From: Microvirga sp. TS319
GTDB lineage: Bacteria > Pseudomonadota > Alphaproteobacteria > Rhizobiales > Beijerinckiaceae
Length of the DNA stretch: 64,000 nucleotides
Direction: 5' to 3'
NCBI RefSeq assembly: GCF_041276405.1
Contig: NZ_JBGGGT010000001.1
Coordinates: 541,501 to 605,500 of the forward strand
This document shows positions 8,092 to 17,015 of the stretch, one piece after another. The notes below the pieces were generated by a model that was given only the letters and a program-made list of their open reading frames with translations, was not told the DNA's origin and searched no databases. Numbering within the stretch: the first letter of the stretch is position 1; every line of letters begins with the position of its first letter. The position numbers and the translations under genes were made by a program.

Positions 8092-10180
8092 TCAACGCTT
8101 CAAGTTCATCAGGACATCAAGCAGTTCAGAGCCCGTTTGAAAGACCTTCGAGTTGGCCGTATAACTGGTCTGGGCCTCAATCATTGCCGTCAGCTCCGTG
8201 CCAATATCGACATTCGAGCCTTCGAGCGCGCCTGAAGCAAGCGATCCAAATCCGACAGACTCCGGGAATCCTACTTGGTAGCCGCCTGATTGGCTGGTCG
8301 CCTCGTAGACGTTTCCAGCCTTGGGGGCGAGATTGTCAGGGCTTGCGATTGTCGCCAGCGGAATTCTGTAGGCCGCAATACGAGTGCCATCTTCATAGAC
8401 GGCATAGACGGTTCCATCACTGGCGAACTCAGCGCTTTTTACTGCCGACGGCGCGTTGCCATTGGAGTAGCCTGTGAGACTGTAGTCGCCTGCAAGCTGG
8501 GTCATGCCTGACAAGTCAAGAGTGAGGTTCTTACGGTTCGGAATATCCAGCTTCATGGATGATGGCCCAATTAGCTTGCCGGAACCGTCGAACGCCATCC
8601 CTGTTGGCCCGTCGAGGAGGGTGGAACCATTATAGATTGCAATGTCCCAGGTGTCTGCGCCTGTCTTCTCCAGCTGAATGTCGAGCTTTATTGGATTGCC
8701 AGCGTTATCGAAAACCTGAAGCGAAGTTTGCTTGTTCGCTGAGGTGATATCAGTAAAGGACACTGATACGTCAGCGTCCCACGTTGTATCGAGCGACGTC
8801 AGCAGTAATCTGCCGTTGCTCGGATCCTTAGAGGCTTTAATCCCCTTCAATGTCCCATCGTCAACGGCTGCATTGATCGAAACGACCAGATCATCAACCG
8901 TCGTCTCCGACGTCACGGTGAAAACCTGCTCCGCGCTTCCCTCAACTGTAAATCGGATCGTGTCGTACCGGGTACGATTGGACACTTCCAACTCAAGGTG
9001 AGCGGCTTTCGCAGGAAGAGCATCAACAGGGGTGCCGGTGTCGAAGGAAACGATCTGGCCGCCCACCCAGTCAACTGCGGGATCAGTGGCAGTGAGAACC
9101 AGCGTTCCGCTTCCTGGGGATCCTCTGAGACTTGGATCCCGTTCACTGGATCTGTGCCAGATGCAACAGCTGTGTTGATTGAAGCTACAATGTCGGCGAC
9201 CGAAGTCTCTGTGGTGACGACAAAACGCTGGAGGGCTCCGTTGATATCGAACTGAATCTCGGCGCCTGGCTTTAAGTTGGTTGCATCAAGCGTGACAAAT
9301 GACGGGCCGTCAGGACCTGCGGGTGAATGTGATGAATAAGAATTACCTTGCCGGACGTCGTTAAACGCGCCTCCTACATTCATGTTGCCTGTCTCATCAA
9401 GTGAGGTGACCACAAGGCGATCAGTGGTAGGATCTTTATCGACCTTGACTCCAGATAACGTGCCAGCAGTAATAGCTGCACGAATTTCGGTGACGAGTTC
9501 ATCCACGGTAGTTGCAAGCCCCATAGAGACGGCTGTTGGTGCTGCGCTGCCAGCGGAGATATAGATGGTGTCCTCGTACGACAGGTTGGGCACCAGGATA
9601 CTTGCAGAGCCAGGAACTGCAGGTACAGCAGGGTGGCTGGTCCCACCGACTGTTACACACGGCTTCCCATAGGGAAGATTTCCCGCAAGGACACCTGTGG
9701 TCGAGGCAGCAGCCTGCATGCCGAAGCTCGACATGTTGACCGGCACGACACCATCAAAACTGTTCAAGGATGGGTTAATGGTTCCAGCAGCCAGACTATA
9801 GCCCATCAGGGTGAAGCCAGCCGCATTGACGAGGTTTCCAGACTTGCCATCGACAACAAAGTTGCCGGCGCGTGTCAGGTACGGGATCCTTTCGGGTCGG
9901 ACACAACAAAGAACCCATTGCCGGAGATCGCGAGGTCTGTCGCCGAGGTCGTGTAGTTGATCGGGCCCTGATCCGAGATCGTGTACCGGACAGCGCTGGT
10001 GACCGAGCCTGAGTTGTAAGACCCTTCACTTGACGGGAGGATGAGTGACGAGAACTCGGTCGAGGCTCGCTTATAGCCGTTCGTGCTTGAATTCTGGATA
10101 TTGTCGGCGACTGTTCCCAGCTTGCTCGACTGAGCAGTCATGCCGGACACGCCGCTGCGAAGCACGCCGTACAGACTCAT
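8092..10180 (-). pseudogene. flgE: flagellar hook protein FlgE, two frameshifts
   Basis: Reading on the minus strand from ATG 10180 (GAGGAG site just upstream), the N-terminus MSLYGVLRSGVSGMTAQSS and NTNGYK-type segment, then LAISGNGFFVV, are diagnostic of flagellar rod/hook proteins. The C-terminus GALEGSNVDIGTELTAMIEA and FQTGSELLDVLMNLKR is equally typical of FlgE. The frame is lost once near 9877-9885 (before YLTRAGNF) and again near 9108-9120 (before GSGTLVLTATD). Restoring one base at each joins all parts into about 695 codons, long for FlgE because of three repeated insert modules. No other flagellar gene is in the window. Either this is an inactive orphan paralogue or the assembly has two indel errors. 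Confidence 0.85.
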
Positions 10181-10236
10181 CGGGAAACTCCTCAAGTTTG
10201 CGAATGGGTGTACGCAACCGGGCTTGCGCCAGGGTT

Positions 10237-10368
10237 GTGCGGATCACGCAGGCCGAGCGGCTCGTGTCCGGTGGGATCCTGCAGACGGTTGAGGGCCGAT
10301 TGACCGGATCGATCGAGAGGCTGGGGGCAGCTGAACAGCCTGCTTCGGGAGCTTATCCTGCATCGTAG
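10237..10368 (+). pseudogene. fragment of a 'TQAERLV' hypothetical protein
   Basis: The translated segment VRITQAERLVSGG, then VEGRLTGSIERLG, matches the middle of the protein at 15767-16171 (VTQAERLVSREALREVEERLSGSIDQL). The N-terminal membrane segment is absent and the end is not conserved. It is a detached piece of a second copy, just upstream of and divergent from flgE. Confidence 0.6.
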
Positions 10369-10390
10369 AGAGTGGGTCAGCCTCCTGCCT

Positions 10391-10577
10391 TTATTTTTCG
10401 CCTTCCGCTATTGTCATCGTGCCGATCCCGCCGATGACGGTCCAATTTACGAGAAGGCACAGGCAGAAAAACAACAGGTTACCCAAGAAGCCATCAGCCG
10501 AGCGGATGACGTGCAGGTTATGCGGGCAAGAAATAGAGGGCAATTAACCCAATCGCGAAAACGTCCCCCTCGTCCAT
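10391..10577 (-). pseudogene. possible superinfection-immunity-like membrane protein, frameshifted
   Basis: On the minus strand ATG 10577 opens MDEGDVFAIGLIALYFLPA and then stops. Shifting one base at that point continues with FLGNLLFFCLCLLVNWTVIG and ends at a TAA. The order 'ALYFLPA ... two helices with LLGWTVIG-like ending' recalls the superinfection immunity family (PF14373), about 60-70 residues with two membrane segments. That assignment is by motif memory only. If correct, it is a broken phage-exclusion type gene in a phage-like neighbourhood. Confidence 0.4.
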
Positions 10578-11260
10578 GGCTGCCTCCCTCAGGCAACCGC
10601 ATTCTACGCGCCCCACAGAGGCCCCCAAACTGCGATTTTGGGCGATGCCCCAGGACGTGCTGTTGGCGCCGAGGCGGGTGCTTGCGATAAGCAGCCATGT
10701 CCATATTCGAGCCTTGACCGTAGGACACCCGATCAGACCTACTTCGCCCCGCTGCAGCAGATCGCAGCAGCATACCCCCGGCAGACGCTCCACTTAAGCA
10801 GCCAAAAACGCTGTTCAGACAACCCGAGCCACTTCAGGCGGAGATGGCCCGGGCCGCCCAGCAGTGGCGCGCCCAAGCGTCTCGACGTGAGCGCTCGTCA
10901 GATGGGGCACCACCGCGTGGCCAGGGACAATGACCCGATGCTGGGCGAGTACCGCGAGCGCTCGGCCAAGCGAACAGGTCTATCAGTCTGCGACTTCGAA
11001 GGGGATCAGAGCGTGCCGCTCGCAAAAACGATGTTTGTAAGAAATATAGGAAATTCAATTTTGAAGTATAAAGCCGCAAACATTGCGAATCATAGCATAA
11101 TCCTGTAAAGTAGATTGGGTTAATTCAGATTATATTTACTGATACGTCAACATAAGCCTACACGGTCTGATAAGTAGCTTTGGCGGAATGTGTCATCGCG
11201 GGTGTGTTGTTGTCGTTTTCGTTGCGAATGCTTTCTCGAGCAGGAGGGGAGGGCCTTCCT
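10578..11260. other. 683-base stretch without a supported gene
   Basis: Open frames on both strands overlap each other and carry no recognisable motif. From 11030 to 11170 the base composition becomes distinctly AT-rich, which may include the promoter of the small genes that follow. Confidence 0.45.
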
Positions 11261-11539
11261 ATGACAAATACCTCTCACCAGAATGATCCGGGCCCAGTGA
11301 TCATGGTCGCGCTAGGCCCGACTGCCGGCAACGCGCCTTTGACGGTGGCCTCCCTTGGGATCCGGCTGCATGTGATCTCCGGCGACGGGGATGCGTGGCG
11401 CGATTGGGCTCACCGCCTCGCAGGGTGCGAGGCCGTGCTGGCAGAATGTGATCCCCTGTTGCGGCCGGTTCTCGATCGGCTCGCCAAGACCCACGACGGT
11501 CAGGCCTGCCGCCGATCCACTCTGCCGTCTACCGAGTGA
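11261..11539 (+). CDS. small hypothetical protein
   Basis: A 92-residue ORF begins at ATG 11261 behind an AGGAGGGG run at 11242-11249. Its core is VIMVALGPTAGNAP, VASLGIRLHVISGDGDAW and a Cys-containing helix. No family is recognised. It ends 11 bases before the start of the HNH gene, whose ribosome-binding site overlaps its end, so the two are probably co-transcribed. Confidence 0.5.
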   Translation: MTNTSHQNDPGPVIMVALGPTAGNAPLTVASLGIRLHVISGDGDAWRDWAHRLAGCEAVLAECDPLLRPVLDRLAKTHDGQACRRSTLPSTE

Positions 11540-11550
11540 CGGAGGATGCC

Positions 11551-11961
11551 ATGCCCTTCATCGCCACCAATGATGTGGGAACGACGCGCCGGCGCAAGCT
11601 GACGCCCCGTCAGCGGCTCAAGGTGTGGGAGACAACTGGCGGCGTGTGCGTGCTGTGCGGGCGCACAATTGATGCCGTGCGCGAGCGGTGGGTTGTGGAG
11701 CACCTGCGGGCACTGGAACTAGGTGGTCAAGACGATTTTGGAAACATGGGACCGGCGCATGACACCTGTGCCCGTGACAAGACACGCGACGATCATCGCC
11801 GCGCCGCGCATGCCAAGCGCCAGAAGATCCAGCATCTTGGAGCGGAAGCCCCAAAGAGGCAGTTGCCGTGTGGGCGAAACAGCCCCTGGAAGCGGACGAT
11901 CTCGGGGTGGATCGTTGCACGAGAGGTGCCGCGGAGAGCGCAGGAAGATCGTTCTGGATGA
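11551..11961 (+). CDS. HNH endonuclease domain protein
   Basis: The 136-residue product has the zinc/HNH arrangement CVLCG (residues about 34-38), VVEHLRALELGG (the H-containing first motif), then DDFGNMGPAHDTC with the second Cys pair member, and a basic K/R-rich tail with LGAEAPKR and WKRTISG. Small HNH proteins like this are nicking or cutting nucleases encoded next to phage terminase genes, where they assist DNA packaging; some act in other mobile elements. ATG 11551 follows GGAGG at 11541-11545; the GTG at 11536 overlapping the previous stop lacks one. The neighbourhood (a helix-turn-helix protein 170 bases downstream) fits a phage remnant. The first histidine and the C-terminal His/Cys are present, so the domain may be active. 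Confidence 0.75.
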   Translation: MPFIATNDVGTTRRRKLTPRQRLKVWETTGGVCVLCGRTIDAVRERWVVEHLRALELGGQDDFGNMGPAHDTCARDKTRDDHRRAAHAKRQKIQHLGAEAPKRQLPCGRNSPWKRTISGWIVAREVPRRAQEDRSG

Positions 11962-12128
11962 TGATCAGCGGAGCTGCGGACGTGAGCGCGTCTGGGCACG
12001 GGCAGGAGGTAGACCAATCCAAACTGGAAAGACGGGGCGCGGCTCGCAAGTCCAGTTTGAGGAAGGTTCTTCCGCACTACTCCCGTGTCCAGGTACATCA
12101 TGGCGATTGAGAGAGCAGACAGGACACC

Positions 12129-12482
12129 ATGACAACGCCAGCACAGGAAATATGGGGCGCAATCGCACAGCAATATGTGAACGGAGTTCCTGTCCGTGCG
12201 ATTGCCAAAAGGTTCAACGTGTCACGGGCCACGATCTCGCGCCGGGCCAAGACAGCGGGCTGGGTGCACGGTGATGCAGGCAGCGGTCGCACGGGGACGA
12301 TCCAGCCAGCTTCGGATGAGCCCTCAGGGGCAGCGCTGACGGCAGGCGAGGGCACTGACCGAGCGCGAGCTCCCGATTCGCTCGCGACCGTCCTCCAGCG
12401 GCGCAGAGCCGCCTGGGAGCAGGTGGACGCGCTGCACGAAGAGGCTTTGCGGTTGCTCAAAGAGAGACGCCGACCATGCTAG
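12129..12482 (+). CDS. helix-turn-helix protein, terminase-small-subunit-like
   Basis: The 117-residue product has an N-terminal helix-turn-helix at residues 12-42 (YVNGVPVRAIAKRFNVSRA, then TISRRAKTAGW). This is the pattern found at the start of many phage terminase small subunits and related DNA-binding proteins in alphaproteobacteria. A proline/glycine-rich linker and a helical Arg-rich tail follow. It overlaps the next frame by seven bases. In similar proteins one chain continues with a segment like that encoded by the following ORF, so the two may be a single gene with a frameshift near 12476. Placement after the HNH gene supports a packaging or phage origin. Confidence 0.55.
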   Translation: MTTPAQEIWGAIAQQYVNGVPVRAIAKRFNVSRATISRRAKTAGWVHGDAGSGRTGTIQPASDEPSGAALTAGEGTDRARAPDSLATVLQRRRAAWEQVDALHEEALRLLKERRRPC

Positions 12483-12821
12483 GCGATATCGCGTTTGAAG
12501 GCTTGGAGAACCGGGTGACGATGGCGGCGCAGTTGATCACCATGTTCAAAAAGTGCGTCAGGGGTCTGATGATGGCGCAGGAGGGCGAACGACGCGCTTA
12601 TGGGGTGGATTACCGACAGCAGACGAAGGAGGCGACTAGGGACGAGGCGGAAGTCCGCCGCCGGCGTGAATTGGCTGGCTCAATTCTGAAGATGGTCGAC
12701 GAGATGCGCCGCATGACCGACGCCTGCTCTCAGGCAGTCGAGACTGTCAGGCGACATGTAAAACTGGACCCCTAACGACATGAAGAACTGGACCCCTCGC
12801 TCCACCTTTTGAGAGGACGAG

Positions 12822-14105
12822 ATGAGGTCGAAGGGATGTCAGATTTCTCCCCGGGCGGAGGTCCCGCGGGGAGAGGAGATGCGAACGCCGGATGACGTGG
12901 CGGCGATGCTGCGCCTGAAGGTCCTAGGCTGGGGGATCAGGCGGATTGCTCGCGAACTGGGGTGCAGTCACATGACGGTGCGCCGCTATCTGGCCGAGGG
13001 TGAATACCTCGCCTATCGGCGTCCTGCCCGCCGCCGCACCCTGACTGGGTGTGAGGACTGGCTGGCTGAACGCTTTCACCGCCACGCCGGCAATGCCGAT
13101 GTCGTGCGCCAGGAACTCCTAGCCGAGAAAGGCATCAATGTCAGCCTGCGCACGGTCGAGCGGGCTGTCATCGGTCTGCGGCACGAGCTGGCGGCACAGG
13201 CGCGAGCCACCGTCCGCTTCGAGACCCCGCCCGGGCAGCAGCTGCAGATCGACTTCGGCGAGCGGCGCGTTCTGATCGGGGGCACGTCCACAAAGGTGTT
13301 CCTGTTCGTGGCGACCTTAGGCTATTCGCGTCGCCTGCACGTGCGCGCCTTCCGTAACGAGCGCCAAGAGAGCTGGTTCGAGGGCCTGGAAAGCACCTTC
13401 CGGCACTTTGGTGGGGTCACGACCGAGGTTCTGTTCGACAATGACCGCGGCTTGGTCCTGCGCCATGATGTCGAGACCCGAGAGGTGGAATTTAACGCCC
13501 GCTTGCGCGCCTTTGCCCGGCACTGGGGCTTCCGGCCCTGCGCCTGCTTTCCCTACCGGGCCCGCACCAAGAGCAAGGACGAACGCGGCGTTGGCTACGT
13601 GAAGAGGAATGCCATTGCCGGGCGCACCTTCGATAGCTTCGCGGCTCTGGAGGCTCATCTTGATCAGTGAGTGCGCGAGATCGCCGACCAGCGGGTGCAC
13701 GGTACAACCGGAGAGGTGCCGGCCGAGCGCTTCGCTCGGCACGAGGCCGCGGCGCTCAAGCCGATCGACGGCATCCCCTCGTTCCAGGTTCTGCGCGAGG
13801 TCACCCGCAAGGTCCACGCGGATTGCGCCATCGAGGTGGACGGCAATGCCTATTCGGTGCCCTGGCGGCTGATTGGGGCCACCGTGCGGGTGACGATCTC
13901 GGAGCAGACCCTGCGCATTTGCCATGCTGGCCGGGAGGTTGCGGTCCATGTCCGGCAGACGGGCCGCTGCCAGCGCCTGGTCGATCCGGCGCACTTTGAA
14001 GGAGTGGCCGGCTTCGGCGGCAAAGTGGTACGCGCCGAGCCTGCCACGGCGGCCCTGCTGCGGCCGCTGGCCGAGTACGAGGCGGTGGTCGGGGGAGGCT
14101 TCTGA
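12822..14105 (+). pseudogene. istA: IS21 transposase IstA with in-frame TGA
   Basis: The 428-codon frame has an N-terminal helix-turn-helix (LGWGIRRIARELGCSHMTVR). It is followed by an rve-type DDE core: QLQIDFGE (first Asp), EVLFDNDRG (second Asp) and KSKDERGVGYVKR (Glu), then a C-terminal domain with the GNAYSVPW motif. At codon 283 (13668-13670) a TGA stands where relatives have Trp (LDQ-stop-VREIADQR). The reading frame continues unaltered on both sides, so this is a single nonsense change. GAGAGGA at 12811-12817 supports ATG 12822. The truncated 282-residue protein retains the DDE triad but lacks the C-terminal domain, so it is probably inactive. Its stop overlaps the istB start (TGATG). 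Confidence 0.9.
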
Positions 14106-14893
14106 TGGAGATCTCGCATGATCATCTGGTGGCGATGCTGACCCGCCTCAAGCTGACGGCGATCCGCGACCAACTCGATAGCCTGGTGGATGAGGCGGCG
14201 CGGCGTGAGCTGACGATCCGGGAAGCGCTGGGGCTGTTCTGCGAACGGGAGATTGCGCGTAAGGATGAGCGGCGGATCGAGATGAGCATCGGTCTGGCAC
14301 GCTTTCCCTACGTTCGCGATCTGGCCGGCTTCGACTTTGCCGCCCAGCCCTCGATCGACAAGGGCCAGATCCGGGAGCTGGCGACCGGCCGGTTCATCGC
14401 GAATGGTGAGGCGGTTCTGTTCCTGGGGCCACCCGGGGTCGGCAAGACGCATCTGGCAGTGGCGCTCGGCCGCGAGGCGATTGTTGCCGGCTATACGGTG
14501 CTGTTCGTGCCGGCCCCCGCCCTGGTGGCGCAACTGGCCAAGGCGCACGGCGAGGGGCGGCTCGAGGAGCGGCTGACGCATTACAGCAAGCCGAGGCTGC
14601 TGATTGTCGATGAACTCGGGTACCTGCCGTTCGAGCCGGATGCAGCGCATCTGTTCTTCCAACTCGTCTCTCGGCGCTATGAGCGCGGAGCGATGCTGGT
14701 GACATCCAACCGCGCCGTGGGCGAATGGGGATCGGTTTTTGGGGATCCCGTGGTGGCGACGGCGATTTTGGATCGCCTGCTTCATCATAGCCACGTGATC
14801 ACTGTTCGGGGCGACAGCTATCGCCTGCGGGAGAAGCGCCGGAGCGGTCTACTGAAGGCCGCCGTGGCATCCGGCCAAAGTGGTTCAGCCTGA
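14105..14893 (+). CDS. istB: IS21 helper ATPase IstB
   Basis: The 262-residue product has the AAA+ features of IstB/DnaC-like helpers: Walker A GPPGVGKTH at about residue 109, Walker B LLIVDELGYLPF near 163, sensor SNRAVGEW near 200, and the conserved end [15 protein letters not shown]. IstB binds DNA and ATP and directs IstA to target sites. Length matches the family. Its ATG overlaps the istA stop, the translational coupling usual in IS21. The protein appears intact even though its partner is not. A decayed IstB tail of a different IS21 copy lies at 18844-19017. Confidence 0.93.
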   Translation: MEISHDHLVAMLTRLKLTAIRDQLDSLVDEAARRELTIREALGLFCEREIARKDERRIEMSIGLARFPYVRDLAGFDFAAQPSIDKGQIRELATGRFIANGEAVLFLGPPGVGKTHLAVALGREAIVAGYTVLFVPAPALVAQLAKAHGEGRLEERLTHYSKPRLLIVDELGYLPFEPDAAHLFFQLVSRRYERGAMLVTSNRAVGEWGSVFGDPVVATAILDRLLHHSHVITVRGDSYRLREKRRSGLLKAAVASGQSGSA

Positions 14894-15001
14894 TGCGGAG
14901 GGTCCAGTTTTAATTGTCGCCAAGGGTCCAATTCCGAATGTCGCTTGATAGAGACACCACCTGTCCCAGAGAAGGCACCGCAACAATCAGGGCCGCTCTG
15001 A

Positions 15002-15766
15002 GCCGGACGCCGGCGGTGGCAGCTAGAGCCATTCCTGGATCAAGCGCAGAGACGATCAGATCACCAGACTTCTATCGGGTGTTAAGGATGGACGCGGGAC
15101 TCCCGTGGCTGTCCGACAGGGTAGGGCGTAAAGGCGTCCAGTGATCCACTCCGCGTAGCGGCCGGTCGGTTGTCGACAGCGGTTGGCCCGGCGGAGTTGG
15201 AATCCTTGCCATGGCCCCGCGATCATGCCTCAGACAATCGTGTCTGTCAGATTGAGCCCCATCTGCTTCATCTGATCCGTGTTGGATGCGTGCCGCAGTC
15301 GACGCGACGGATCTGCTGGAGGCATACCCGTGGCAACCGTTGCCTCCGCATTGGGCTGTCCTGCCAAGACCTGTGCTCCCGCAGGGCAAAGAAAGATGAC
15401 GAATGATCAAAGGGTCTGAGCTCTACTACGAGCCATCTGGGATGGAGCCGATGCCAAGCCATAAACGAAAAGAAACCCGCCGCCCTAAGCCAGCGGGGCA
15501 TATTGCTGAAGGGATGTGCCGCATCGCCTGGGGAGTGGACGACATAGCGCCGAACAGCTCGGCGGCAAGACAGTGAATCAGCGGTTCGCTAATACCATTC
15601 AACAAGTGAAGTCGGCGTTTACTGCGTTGCTTGCGCAGCAACCACTTACTAGTCACCCGTCCCAAGAAAAAAGGCCGCCATCGCTGGCAGTCCGAAGTTT
15701 AGGGAGGAAACGCCCAAGAGGGGCGAGCAGCACGGCAACGCCCATCGCCGTGCTGCACCGCAAAGT
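15002..15766. other. 765-base stretch without a supported gene
   Basis: Downstream of the split phage-like gene no terminase or other gene is recognisable. Open frames on both strands are short and lack motifs or ribosome-binding sites. It probably represents decayed DNA. Confidence 0.45.
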
Positions 15767-16171
15767 TTAGTTGTTGCTAGCACAATCGGCGAGCGCAAGA
15801 AGGCAGCATCTCTGCCTAATTTTGTGCCAGTGGCATGCGCACAACAGGTCGCTGGCCGGCCCGCCTGCCCGATGGCTGCTTAATTCCTTCACGGGGCCAT
15901 CCAGCTTCTCGCCAAGCCGCTCGAGCCTGGCCCTAAGCTGATCGATCGATCCCGAGAGCCGCTCCTCGACCTCCCGTAGGGCTTCGCGTGACACGAGGCG
16001 CTCGGCCTGCGTGACTTGGTAGGCATTCACCAAGACCTGCAGGATCGTAATCTTCTCGTGAGCCTTGTCGGCTGTCTCCTCAGCCTCAACTGCCCGCTTC
16101 TCGACTTGGATCGCCTTCTGCCCTGCATTGAGCCAGAACTTGATGATCGCGAGCGCGGTCCCCGCAATCAT
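15767..16171 (-). CDS. membrane-anchored coiled-coil hypothetical protein ('TQAERLV' family)
   Basis: The 134-residue product begins at ATG 16171 with a hydrophobic segment (MIAGTALAIIKFWLNAG). A long charged helix follows: EKRAVEAEETADKAHEKI, then YQVTQAERLVSREALREVEERLSGSIDQLRARLERLGEKL arranged in heptads. This is the layout of small single-membrane-pass coiled-coil proteins common near prophage or plasmid genes in Rhizobiales; no function is known. The last 35 residues are rich in Cys/His/Leu and unlike the rest, so the C-terminus may be an extension past a lost stop. A partial copy lies at 10237-10368. Confidence 0.6.
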   Translation of the reverse strand: MIAGTALAIIKFWLNAGQKAIQVEKRAVEAEETADKAHEKITILQVLVNAYQVTQAERLVSREALREVEERLSGSIDQLRARLERLGEKLDGPVKELSSHRAGGPASDLLCACHWHKIRQRCCLLALADCASNN

Positions 16172-16211
16172 GAATAGTGACCTTTAGCCGTGTATGAGTT
16201 AATAGGTGCGA

Positions 16212-16532
16212 ATGCACTTGAAGAGCCTCCTTGTGACCATTCTTCTGCTGGTCAATAACAGGCCGGCGGTCGCCTCCGACGCCCTGCGCAGCCTTAACGG
16301 GCGTTGGCAAGCCGGCAGCTATGAAATCGCCCTCGATGTTAGCCGTCTCCAGGCTAACCGCAATCGAGAAAAGTCTTTTGAGTGGGAGACTATGACGATC
16401 AAGAACATCACGGGATCGTGGGTGGTGTTCGCGATCGGGGCCGATACGTACTTCGCGATGGTCGAAGAAGACACACTGTACATCACCCGATCAGGACAGG
16501 GCGAGGGCCAAGTTCTGAGACGCATCCGGTAG
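16212..16532 (+). CDS. small exported hypothetical protein
   Basis: The 106-residue product starts at ATG 16212 and has a signal peptide (MHLKSLLVTILLLVNNRPAVA, cleavage before SDA). The mature part is about 84 residues, with NGRWQAGSYEIALDVSRL and several predicted beta-strands (GSWVVFAIGADTYFAMV, DTLYITRSG). No family is recognised; a small periplasmic beta-sandwich or lipocalin-like fold would fit the pattern. It is divergent from the coiled-coil protein gene, 40 bases away. Confidence 0.55.
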   Translation: MHLKSLLVTILLLVNNRPAVASDALRSLNGRWQAGSYEIALDVSRLQANRNREKSFEWETMTIKNITGSWVVFAIGADTYFAMVEEDTLYITRSGQGEGQVLRRIR

Positions 16533-17015
16533 TCCATACTGATAAAGCCTATCCTGTAGTTCGGTCGGAACAGGCAAAGCAGGCCCCTAAATTTCTGATC
16601 CCACGGCTTGATAGTGCATTCTCATTGCCGGATGCTGGACGTAACACTTCAAGTCCTGCAGTTTGCGCAAAGCATTGTCATGGAGCCGGTCTCATATCCC
16701 CGGTCTGGGCCCCACGCGACTATGCGCCTTTTAGTCTGTGCGGCAGAGCCAAAAGCTGTTCCCGGAACGCGCTGCTCGCGTAGACGTCCCCAGGCTCGTC
16801 CAGGAGAACCACACCTCCAGTACGCCTATCATTGGAATGGCAGCTCGAGCACCATGTGGCTGCCAATATAGCCGCGCCGCCCGACAGCACTACGGCCATG
16901 TCCATCCTCAAGGCCCGCCCAATCCGGCACTCGGTGCTTGGGCAGTACTTTCCTGCTTTTTCAATCTGATGAGAGCCTGCACGACCCCCGTGTAATCCTG
17001 AACCGTGACTCGTGA
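16533..17015. other. 483-base stretch without a supported gene
   Basis: Open frames here overlap one another. One minus-strand frame (16720-16911) contains a CSSCH sequence but no other cytochrome c feature. I see no supported gene. Confidence 0.4.

Larger units (their letters stand above)
12745..14950 (+). mobile_element. IS21-family insertion sequence, complete ends
   Basis: About 2.2 kb. The left end TGTCAGGCGACA (12745) and the right end, read inward as TATCAAGCGACA (from 14950), are imperfect inverted repeats. Each is followed by two copies of a subterminal AACTGGACCC-type repeat, which is the multiple-terminal-repeat design of IS21. A 5-bp direct repeat, GAGAC, flanks it at 12740-12744 and 14951-14955. 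It carries istA (with an internal stop) and istB. Confidence 0.85.
12476..15001 (+). pseudogene. phage-like helical protein gene split by an IS21 insertion
   Basis: The frame from ATG 12476 encodes helical segments (RVTMAAQLITMFKKCVRGL, ERRAYGVDYRQQTKEATRD, LAGSILKMVDEMRR). At 12740-12744 it meets the GAGAC target duplication of the IS21 element. If the element and one GAGAC copy are removed, the frame continues ETPPVPEKAPQQSGPL and stops at 14999-15001. The original product was therefore about 105 residues. As it stands, translation runs a few codons into the IS end (RRHVKLDP). It may originally have been the C-terminal half of the preceding helix-turn-helix protein. Confidence 0.7.

Noticed and set aside
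16720-16911. Minus-strand frame with CSSCH, suggestive of a cytochrome c haem site
   Set aside because: Only the five-residue motif is present; no distal Met, length and context do not fit a cytochrome. Probably chance.
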